A stretch of 64,000 nucleotides of DNA from the NCBI RefSeq assembly GCF_022836845.1, contig NZ_JAJNNZ010000010.1, positions 1 through 64,000 on the forward strand. Reading direction: 5' to 3'. The notes beneath the pieces were generated by a model. The model had not been told where the DNA came from, did no database searches, and saw only the letters and a program-made list of their open reading frames with translations. This DNA comes from Vibrio gelatinilyticus (lineage in GTDB: Bacteria > Pseudomonadota > Gammaproteobacteria > Enterobacterales > Vibrionaceae). This document shows, in pieces, positions 57,451 to 64,000 of this stretch; position 1 is the stretch's first letter, and each line of letters begins with the position of its first letter. The position numbers and the translations under genes are program-made.

Positions 57451-57466
57451 CACTGCTCGTCTTAAT

Positions 57467-57498
57467 AAAAACCCATTAGCTTGCTAATGGGTTTTTTT
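57467..57498 (+). terminator. Terminator after bamC
   Basis: AAAAACCCATTAGC-TT-GCTAATGGGTTTTTTT. The A-run also allows it to act for the convergent DUF2897 gene. Confidence 0.9.
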
Positions 57499-57511
57499 GT
57501 GGGGACAACAA

Positions 57512-57703
57512 CTACTTTTCGCCGTCATCTCCGTGTCGATGTTTATCCAGTTCATTTAGCTTATCGAGATCGTTTTGGGACTTTTGATGTTTCGACATAT
57601 GAGTCATTTTTATATTTGCGGTGTATTTGAGAGCGGCAATATTGCCGACAACCACAGCGACAACCACAATAATAATGACCCACGGGTTTAGTAGCCATTC
57701 CAT
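57512..57703 (-). CDS. DUF2897 family small membrane protein
   Basis: A 63-residue protein with one N-terminal membrane helix (residues ~8-27, VIIIVVVAVVVGNIAALKY) and a charged, His/Lys/Asp-rich cytoplasmic tail (DKHRHGDDGEK). It matches DUF2897 by pattern. It is the last gene of the yffB-dapE-M15 peptidase group, three bases after the peptidase gene. E. coli has another tiny membrane protein (YpfN) after dapE, an analogous position. Function unknown. Confidence 0.75.
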   Translation of the reverse strand: MEWLLNPWVIIIVVVAVVVGNIAALKYTANIKMTHMSKHQKSQNDLDKLNELDKHRHGDDGEK

Positions 57704-57706
57704 ACT

Positions 57707-58387
57707 TTACCCCCTCGTTGCAGCAGTATTAATGTAAGTATTGTAGATATATTCTAACTTTGACAATACAGCCTCTCGTCCCAAAATTGATGATTGTTCT
57801 ATTAGGTCGGTGAGGGTGTGTAGAGTTAGATCGTTTAGGTGTTGTGTTGCGCAGGCTTTGTGACTAATGTGCCAAGGCTCAAAGGCTACCCCACTGCCAT
57901 TTTCGGTATAAGGGAAGAAAAAACCATAACGGCCAACATTTTCTTTAAGCCATTGATAAAATTTTTCTTGGTGACCACTAAGGTATTCCCATGGCTCCAG
58001 TTTCAGCGACGTATCTTGGGGCAGAAGATTACCGGCGTAAACATCAAAATCGGTGCCCCAGTGGTGGCGACTTGCCCCGGGTAGAGCAGACCATTTCAAG
58101 ATAGCAAGGACTCGCTCCTCCTCGGAGAGGATATTGATATCGAGTCGCTGGCTTTGATCATCTAAAACAATACGCTGACCAAGCATCTTACCGTTCCAGA
58201 TGTTGAGTTGCTGCTCAAAGCTTCGATAACCACTGGCGACAAATAAGTGAAACCCAGCGAGATGAGCAGCGTGAGCCAGAGCAGACAAATCCTGACGGAC
58301 ATCATTATGTACGAGAAATGACTTTGTGCCGATTTCAAGTTCAACCAGTCCGGTGTTGTCTCGCCCGGTTACCTGCTCTGTGATCAC
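57707..58387 (-). CDS. M15 family D,D-carboxypeptidase-like metallopeptidase
   Basis: VanY/LAS-type zinc peptidase expected to cleave D-Ala-D-Ala ends or other peptidoglycan peptides. The LAS motifs are present: FVASGYRSFEQQ, ALPGASRHHWGTDFDVY (first His and Asp ligands) and AFEPWHISHK (catalytic Glu and third ligand His). Its 226 residues have no recognisable signal peptide, so it may act in the cytoplasm on recycled muropeptides, or be exported by an unknown route. It lies between dapE and the DUF2897 gene with gaps of two and three bases, so one operon. Confidence 0.85.
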   Translation of the reverse strand: MITEQVTGRDNTGLVELEIGTKSFLVHNDVRQDLSALAHAAHLAGFHLFVASGYRSFEQQLNIWNGKMLGQRIVLDDQSQRLDINILSEEERVLAILKWSALPGASRHHWGTDFDVYAGNLLPQDTSLKLEPWEYLSGHQEKFYQWLKENVGRYGFFFPYTENGSGVAFEPWHISHKACATQHLNDLTLHTLTDLIEQSSILGREAVLSKLEYIYNTYINTAATRG

Positions 58388-58389
58388 GA

Positions 58390-59538
<1,149 letters not shown>

Positions 59539-59555
59539 TTATTAATCAAATGGGG

Positions 59556-59909
59556 TTATGACTGAAAAATCGTGCTGTACTGTTCAGCTTTAAAGCCAAT
59601 GTACAACGCGCCGTCAATATCCAGTATCGGGCGCTTTATCATTGCAGGTTGCTCTAGCATAAGCGCAATGGCAGTTTCTTTAGTGAGTGTATCTTTTTGT
59701 TCCTGAGGTAATTTACGGTAAGTGGTACCACGCTTGTTGATAACCTGCTCCCAATCTAGAGCATCGCAAAAGCGGCGAAGCATGGCGTCATCGATGCCTG
59801 CTTTGCGGTAATCGTGGATTTCAAACGCTATCTCTTTACTGTCAAGCCACTTTTTTGCCTTTTTAACGGTGTCACAAGTTGATGGACTTAAACCATATAA
59901 TCTGATCAT
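59556..59909 (-). CDS. ArsC-family reductase (YffB-like)
   Basis: Thioredoxin-fold protein of the ArsC/Spx superfamily, 117 residues from ATG at 59909. It has one N-terminal cysteine in LYGLSPSTCDTVKKAKKWL; conserved TTYRKL and MIKRPILDIDG follow. The frame is open 21 codons further upstream, but MIRLYG is the family N terminus. It is upstream of dapE as in E. coli. Enzymatic activity is not established for this subgroup; a glutathione-linked thiol role has been suggested. Confidence 0.85.
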   Translation of the reverse strand: MIRLYGLSPSTCDTVKKAKKWLDSKEIAFEIHDYRKAGIDDAMLRRFCDALDWEQVINKRGTTYRKLPQEQKDTLTKETAIALMLEQPAMIKRPILDIDGALYIGFKAEQYSTIFQS

Positions 59910-60024
59910 GTTGAAAATCTGTAGTGTGCCAATCGTTTTCAAAGCATACAGGCATAACCGATTGTACTGCAATAGCTATCCAGTCGAATGGCACGACTAT
60001 CTGTTGGCCCCAAAGTGCCCTGAA

Positions 60025-60372
60025 TCAGAGTGAAGACTTATCGGCAGATGCAGTATCGCATTTGGCAGCGCAGATAAAATCATTGTTATGCAATCCTTTT
60101 ATCGAGTGACTCCACCATGTGACGGTGACTCTTCCCCACTCTAGTAAAATGGCCGGGTGGTGGAATTGTTGTTCTGCGATTTGAGACACTTGATTGGCAA
60201 AGGTCCAGGCTTGTTTATAGTTTTTGAACAAGTACACTTTTTCGAGTTGGGCAATACCACCGCGTTCAATAATTGTCCAATTGTCGAGCTCAGCTAGTAA
60301 CGGTTTGCACTCTTCATTTGATAACGCTTGGGCATCAGAGGCGCAGGCTTCGCAACGCAGTTCATTTAGCAT
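60025..60372 (-). CDS. phhB: pterin-4a-carbinolamine dehydratase
   Basis: Regenerates the pterin cofactor used by phenylalanine hydroxylase. The 115-residue protein has the dehydratase motif QQFHHPAILLEWGRVTVTWWSHSIKGL. ATG at 60372 is preferred: AAGGA lies eight bases upstream, and it overlaps the end of phhA by 11 bases, indicating coupling. The long open frame upstream is inside phhA. The N terminus carries a Cys pair (RCEACAS) common in proteobacterial PhhB. Confidence 0.95.
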   Translation of the reverse strand: MLNELRCEACASDAQALSNEECKPLLAELDNWTIIERGGIAQLEKVYLFKNYKQAWTFANQVSQIAEQQFHHPAILLEWGRVTVTWWSHSIKGLHNNDFICAAKCDTASADKSSL

Positions 60373-61156
60373 CTGAGGATTCCTTTGGGCTGAATAAGGG
60401 AGCAAGGAGCTGTGATTGCATGGCAAGGTCGATCTGCTGCAACAACCCACGTTCACTGATACGATACAGCTCACTGATATCATCGACTATATAGTACACC
60501 GGTTGCATTATATCAATTCGGTATGGCGTTCTTAACACGCGTTGAATATCGAAAGGATGTTTGACAGGTCTATCACTGTTTAAAACATAGAGAGTTTCTC
60601 CTGGTGAAGACAATATGCCCCCACCATAAATTTTAATCTTTGCGTTTTCGCGCACTAGCCCAAATTCAACAGTAAACCAATACAGTCGCGCGAGATAACT
60701 GCGTTGTTCGGCACTTGCTAACTGACCTAGTCGACCATAAACATGCGTGAAATGAGCAAAGTCAGGGTTGGTAAGCATGGCGCAATGGCCAAAAACCTCA
60801 TGGAAAAAGTCAGGCTCTTGCAAGTAGTCAAACTCCTCGCGACTGCGCAAAAAAGTTGCGACAGGAAAGCGTTTGTCGGCCAGTAAATCAAAAAAGCGGT
60901 CAAAACTGATCAGCGCGTTAACCGGCTCCACCCGCCACCCGGTTTCTTTTTGCAATACAGCGTTGATTTCGGGCAGTTGTGGAACCCTAGAGCAGGGAAG
61001 GTTGAGCAGGGCTAATCCCTCTAGATAGGCTGTGCAAGCACGGGAAGAGATGATAGTTTGTTGGCGCGTGATCAATTCATACCATATTGAATGCTCTTCT
61101 TCGCTCCAATTGACAATCCCTTCATGATTAACGGGTTTAGAATGGTACTTAGTCAC
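60362..61156 (-). CDS. phhA: phenylalanine 4-monooxygenase
   Basis: Non-haem iron, pterin-dependent enzyme converting phenylalanine to tyrosine for catabolism or supply. The iron ligands are His119, His124 (FFHEVFGHCAML) and Glu164 (FTVEFGLVRE). Its 264 residues form just the catalytic domain, as in bacterial enzymes, without the ACT regulatory domain of animal ones. The start is GTG at 61156 with AGGAGGG six bases upstream. phhB is coupled downstream. A TyrR-like box lies about 90 bases upstream. Confidence 0.96.
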   Translation of the reverse strand: MTKYHSKPVNHEGIVNWSEEEHSIWYELITRQQTIISSRACTAYLEGLALLNLPCSRVPQLPEINAVLQKETGWRVEPVNALISFDRFFDLLADKRFPVATFLRSREEFDYLQEPDFFHEVFGHCAMLTNPDFAHFTHVYGRLGQLASAEQRSYLARLYWFTVEFGLVRENAKIKIYGGGILSSPGETLYVLNSDRPVKHPFDIQRVLRTPYRIDIMQPVYYIVDDISELYRISERGLLQQIDLAMQSQLLAPLFSPKESSDAK

Positions 61157-61177
61157 AATACCCTCCTTTGATAACTC

Positions 61178-61207
61178 ATTATATAAAGCCTATGTGCTCT
61201 CCTTGAA
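61178..61207 (-). promoter_or_regulatory. candidate phhAB promoter
   Basis: Minus strand: -10 TATAAT (61178-61183) with a weak -35 TTCAAG (61202-61207) at 18 bases. A weak -35 is consistent with activator dependence. Confidence 0.5.
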
Positions 61208-61245
61208 GCTGCCAGTTTTAGCTGAGAACTGTTTGGATAATTGGT

Positions 61246-61263
61246 TGTACCGAATATTTTACG
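61246..61263. promoter_or_regulatory. TyrR-like box upstream of phhAB
   Basis: TGTACC-GAATAT-TTTACG matches 9 of 12 fixed positions of the TyrR box (TGTAAA-N6-TTTACA). It is centred about 85 bases before the predicted phhA transcript start, a usual activator location; TyrR/PhhR activates phh genes in Pseudomonas. It lies in the 351-base gap shared with the divergent winged-helix gene, which otherwise shows AT-rich sequence only. Confidence 0.4.
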
Positions 61264-61507
61264 AAAACCTACTTACTGGTTAAAAAACAGTTGGTTAAAA
61301 TCTATTTGTAATGTCAGTAATGCGTTTCTATGTCGCAATAAGATGGCAGTTTCAACCTAATCACGCTCAACTGGGTGATCACTAATTGGTCATTTATTTA
61401 CAAAAAAAACCATGTTCATTGCAAAGGATTCGTCAGAAGTTGATCAAGCGCAAAACTGATATGTGTAAAAAGACAATAATGGAAAAGCACATAAATAGGA
61501 GGTGTCA

Positions 61508-61795
61508 ATGGAACTGAGTCCTGTTTTTGCACGTCGTCTCTATTTAGCCTTGCTCGTTGAGAGCTTAGATAGACCGAATGTGCCTAAACTCATCGAAAAA
61601 ACGGGGTGGCCGCGCCGTACTATTCAAGATGTATTAAAAGCGCTGCCAGGTATAGGGATTGAGCTCATGTTTGTTCAAGATGGGCGAAGACATAATGATG
61701 GGTATTACCAGCTGTCTGACTGGGGGCCGTTCGATAGCCAATGGGTTGTAGAGCGTCGATGTGTTATCGAGTCTACGTTGGGCTTTACAGCGTAA
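61508..61795 (+). CDS. small winged helix-turn-helix protein
   Basis: A 95-residue cytoplasmic protein with a predicted helix-turn-helix in the first two thirds: LYLALLVESLDRPNVPKLIEKTGWPRRTIQDVLKALP, where TGWPRRTIQDVL looks like the recognition helix. A beta-wing follows (IELMFVQDGRRHNDGYYQLSDWG), then an Arg/Cys-containing tail. There is no ligand-binding domain. ATG at 61508 sits behind AGGAGGT (61497-61503); a GTG two codons earlier overlaps that site. It is divergent from phhAB. I do not recognise a named family; a DNA-binding role is inferred. Confidence 0.7.
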   Translation: MELSPVFARRLYLALLVESLDRPNVPKLIEKTGWPRRTIQDVLKALPGIGIELMFVQDGRRHNDGYYQLSDWGPFDSQWVVERRCVIESTLGFTA

Positions 61796-61823
61796 CCTGT
61801 GTCAAAATAATGTGCGATTTGCG

Positions 61824-61853
61824 AAAAGCCAGATGAGTTACATCTGGCTTTTT
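61824..61853. terminator. Bidirectional terminator overlapping the lipoprotein gene's stop codon
   Basis: AAAAGCCAGATG (61824-61835), loop AGTTA region, CATCTGGCTTTT (61841-61852). The minus-strand stop codon of the lipoprotein gene (61838-61840) lies in the loop, so part of the stem is coding. It serves both convergent genes. Confidence 0.85.
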
Positions 61854-62185
61854 AGTTTGCATTGATAAGCACTACCAAAAAAAGTTACTGACGTTTGAAA
61901 GTCAAGTGGCGAAAGCAAATATACGGTATCAGCACCCAACAGCGCTGCATTGTTTTTGATGTCAAATATCGCACCTTGAGTCATCGCATCGTTATTGTAA
62001 AACAAAGACGAATACCAATGTCCCTCTGTTCCCGTAACCTCGCCTTTCCAGTGGCATTGTGAACTATCGATGTGATTGCTTAATTTGAGCTCTACTTGTT
62101 TGGCATCTGGATTAAGCTGAACTTGCGGTGAACTGCAACCAACGACGCTAAATAGTAGTCCCATTGTGACAAGCCATCTGTTCAT
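61838..62185 (-). CDS. small lipoprotein (DUF4156/RcsF-like)
   Basis: A 115-residue predicted lipoprotein. The signal peptide ends in the lipobox FSVVGC with lipidated Cys17. The mature part has CHWKGEVTGTEGHWY, GAIFDIKNNAALLGADTVYLLSP and FFGSAYQC; the pattern 'N.AA.LGAD.V......G.AY.C' is shared by DUF4156 and RcsF-type proteins, with Cys pairs likely forming a disulfide. Its ATG overlaps the stop codon of the upstream DUF2956 gene by four bases. RcsF function should not be assumed. Confidence 0.7.
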   Translation of the reverse strand: MNRWLVTMGLLFSVVGCSSPQVQLNPDAKQVELKLSNHIDSSQCHWKGEVTGTEGHWYSSLFYNNDAMTQGAIFDIKNNAALLGADTVYLLSPLDFQTSVTFFGSAYQCKLKSQM

Positions 62186-62541
62186 CTATTCGCCCCTAGG
62201 TGAAAAAAAACGTAAGCCGCGAAAGCGAGCCAGCTCAATATGAGAAGTGCCCATGGTAAGGAAAGAGAGCTCTTGGTTTTATTATCTTCAACATTAAGCA
62301 CATTGTCTTCCGTTTGGCTCAGTGCTTCTTTTTGTTTGCTCTTTTGTTGCTTTTTACGGGCCTTATCAGCTTGACGATTTCGTTCTTTTTGTTGTTTTTT
62401 ATAGATCGCAATACCCTTTTCAATACCTTGTGCGATCAGTCGAGTTTGCTCTTTAGTTTGGCCTGGCTTCTGTGTTGCTTTGGCTATTTTCATCGCTTCT
62501 TGTTGAGTCTCTTGAGAAGCTTGTACGGGTGCTTTTTTCAT
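62182..62541 (-). CDS. DUF2956 family tail-anchored membrane protein
   Basis: A 119-residue protein matching DUF2956 (QETQQEAMKIAKATQKPGQTKEQT, RLIAQGIEKGIAIYKKQQKE). The first ~60 residues are helical. A very basic Lys/Gln-rich stretch (about 55-72) and an acidic linker follow, and a single membrane helix ends the protein (about 96-114) with only a few residues after it, so it is a C-terminally anchored protein with its body in the cytoplasm. I use ATG at 62541 because conservation begins there; ATG at 62553 is also possible and neither has a good ribosome-binding site. It is coupled to the lipoprotein gene downstream. Confidence 0.75.
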   Translation of the reverse strand: MKKAPVQASQETQQEAMKIAKATQKPGQTKEQTRLIAQGIEKGIAIYKKQQKERNRQADKARKKQQKSKQKEALSQTEDNVLNVEDNKTKSSLSLPWALLILSWLAFAAYVFFHLGANR

Positions 62542-62680
62542 TAAAATCGTCATATAAGTATTTTTGTTCAGAATAGCAGATGTCGAAAACGATGTAATTA
62601 GAACGATAAGCCCCACGTGACTTGAGAAAGCAATTTTTTGACACCATATGCAATAAAGTGGTTTTAACTTAGAGGTCACC

Positions 62681-63142
62681 ATGCGTTACGGTTTTGAACA
62701 ATATAACCAACATGGCTATTTAAAAACGCCTGTTCTTCTTTGGTTAGGATGGTTTTTTCTTACAAGAGCATGGGTAGTTTTTGTTGTCGCTGGCGCGAGC
62801 CGTCAGGAAGGAAGTAACATTTTGCAATGGGTCTACCCCGATCATCAAATGCTGTATATTGGCCTAGGGATGGGGTTGCCGATTGTGGTCTCTATGTGGT
62901 TGATAGGATTGAGAAAACCAGAATATTCTCTATTGGATAAAGTGGTGAAGCATTTTAGAACGGTTACCCTGTTTGTCATACTGGGGCAGATTGCTCACAC
63001 GCTGTATATAGTGAAGCAGCAATATTGGCAGTTTTCGTGGACAAACGCGCTTACACTTGTTCTGTTAGCGTGGTTTTGTATTTATTTAGTCAATAGTCGT
63101 TATGTGCTAGATTGTTTAGCAACGCAAAAAAATAAAACTTAA
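62681..63142 (+). CDS. DUF2919 family membrane protein (YfeZ-like)
   Basis: A 153-residue inner-membrane protein with four hydrophobic segments (about residues 18-38, 58-77, 93-110 and 122-140) and the DUF2919 opening (YNQHGYLKTPVLLWLGWFFLTRAW). E. coli YfeZ is of this type and lies close to yfeX, the Dyp-type peroxidase gene; here too a Dyp-type peroxidase gene follows, 60 bases downstream on the same strand. Function unknown. Confidence 0.8.
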   Translation: MRYGFEQYNQHGYLKTPVLLWLGWFFLTRAWVVFVVAGASRQEGSNILQWVYPDHQMLYIGLGMGLPIVVSMWLIGLRKPEYSLLDKVVKHFRTVTLFVILGQIAHTLYIVKQQYWQFSWTNALTLVLLAWFCIYLVNSRYVLDCLATQKNKT

Positions 63143-63202
63143 ATCGATAAGCGTTATATCGCCGAAAAAAGGCCGTGATCGCTGTAAGTTAGAGGATAAT
63201 TT

Positions 63203-64000
63203 ATGCCATTACCACAAAGTGCAATCGTTCCAGAAGCCGGTCTGTTTGCACTGTATACTCAATTGAAAGTTAACCGCAATTCGGCTGAGGTTTTATCTTC
63301 GATTCAGGCACTGCCATCTTTGGTTGACGAGCTCAATGAAACGCAGCCCGGTGCCAACATGACGGTATCTATCGCATTTTCCCATCAATTTTGGGCTACG
63401 TTATCGCAAACTATGCCTGCAGAACTAAAACCTTTTCCAGCACTAGGAGAGGGTGATATTACCGCACCTTCAACTGATGTCGATATTTTGATCCATTGCC
63501 ATTCAACTCGCCCTGATCTGCATTTCTTTCTCCTTAGAAAGTTGATGCAGTCTGTTGCTGACTATGTGACGGTTGTTGATGAAACTCAAGGGTTTCGCTT
63601 TATGGACTCGCGAGATTTGACCGACTTTGTGGACGGAACTGAAAATCCGAAAGGGGAGCAACGTCAAGAGGTTGCTCTAGTTGCGGATGGTGAACACATT
63701 GGTGGAAGCTACGTGATGGTGCAGCGATTTGAGCATGATATGCCAGCGTGGAATCGTATTAGTGTGGCCGCGCAGGAAAAAATCGTTGGCAGAACGAAAC
63801 CAGATTCTATTGAGCTGGACGATGTACCTGCAGCATCTCACGTTGGCCGAGTGGATATTAAAGAGCAGGGCAAGGGACTTAAAATTGTTCGTCATAGCCT
63901 ACCTTATGGCAGTGTCAGCGGCACTCATGGGCTGTTATTCATTGCCTATTGCCACACCGTACATAATTTTGATGCGATGCTTGAGAGCATGTATGGCGTT
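63203..64000 (+). CDS. Dyp-type peroxidase (YfeX-like), 3' end outside window
   Basis: Haem peroxidase of the dye-decolourising family. The ATG at 63203 follows AGAGGA, and 266 codons are read to the window edge without a stop, so the gene is cut by the window rather than broken (family length is about 300). Visible features are MPLPQSAIVPEAGLFALYT at the N terminus, the Dyp motif region GFRFMDSRDLTDFVDGTENP near residues 131-150 (catalytic Asp in the GxxDG-type motif) and the proximal haem His in KIVRHSLPYG near 230. E. coli YfeX acts on porphyrinogens. It lacks a signal peptide, so it is cytoplasmic. Confidence 0.93.
   Translation, partial: MPLPQSAIVPEAGLFALYTQLKVNRNSAEVLSSIQALPSLVDELNETQPGANMTVSIAFSHQFWATLSQTMPAELKPFPALGEGDITAPSTDVDILIHCHSTRPDLHFFLLRKLMQSVADYVTVVDETQGFRFMDSRDLTDFVDGTENPKGEQRQEVALVADGEHIGGSYVMVQRFEHDMPAWNRISVAAQEKIVGRTKPDSIELDDVPAASHVGRVDIKEQGKGLKIVRHSLPYGSVSGTHGLLFIAYCHTVHNFDAMLESMYGV

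Overview
The window is a contiguous piece of a gammaproteobacterial main chromosome, almost certainly from a Vibrio. The evidence is gene content and order (rpsB-tsf-pyrH-frr-uppS-cdsA-dxr-rseP-bamA-skp-lpxD-fabZ-lpxA-lpxB-rnhB-dnaE-accA-tilS; mltD-gloB-yafS-rnhA-dnaQ; purMN-upp-uraA; bepA-tusA-perM-bcp-gcvR-dapA-bamC), Vibrio-type conserved proteins (DUF3461, DUF2066, DUF2069, DUF2897, DUF2956, a TIGR03503-like protein) and moderate GC. I see no rRNA, tRNA, CRISPR array, insertion sequence, prophage or integron in it. Gene density and base composition look uniform, so this is core genome rather than an island.

Layout. 0-10 kb, mostly minus strand: a GT9 glycosyltransferase, proS, trmO, an AbgT transporter (plus strand), a DUF3461 protein, glnD and map. 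10.4-30.1 kb is a long plus-strand block of translation, isoprenoid/phospholipid, outer-membrane assembly, lipid A, replication and fatty-acid genes. Hairpins cut it into rpsB-tsf, pyrH-frr, uppS-cdsA-dxr-rseP-bamA-skp-lpxD, fabZ-lpxA and lpxB-rnhB-dnaE-accA. 30-33.3 kb: tilS, a small cytochrome c, the PII gene (glnB) and a yafD-like gene. 33.3-44 kb: a Yip1-like protein, mltD, gloB, yafS, rnhA, dnaQ, a TIGR03503-like protein, fadE (with a FadR-type operator), gmhA and yafJ. 44-54 kb: purMN (with a PurR box), upp, uraA, a DUF2066 protein, the bepA-arsC-wrbA-DUF2069 operon and tusA-perM. 54-61 kb: bcp, gcvR, dapA-bamC, yffB-dapE-M15 peptidase-DUF2897 and phhAB. 61-64 kb: a small winged-helix protein, a lipoprotein with a tail-anchored DUF2956 protein, a DUF2919 protein and the start of a Dyp-type peroxidase that runs off the window.

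Functional links. GlnD and its substrate PII (Tyr51 present) are both here. The envelope theme is strong: BamA, BamC, Skp, BepA, RseP, LpxA/B/D, GmhA, UppS, MltD and DapA/E. Purine/uracil metabolism (PurM, PurN, Upp, UraA) and DNA replication (DnaE, DnaQ, RnhA, RnhB) form the other groups.

I found no convincing undescribed multi-gene system. The best second looks are: hda missing from its usual place between uraA and arsC; a tail-anchored DUF2956 protein translationally coupled to a lipoprotein; a Bcp peroxiredoxin with only one cysteine; a methionine aminopeptidase with surface insertions; and several legible operators (FadR, PurR, TyrR-like) and the rpsB leader.
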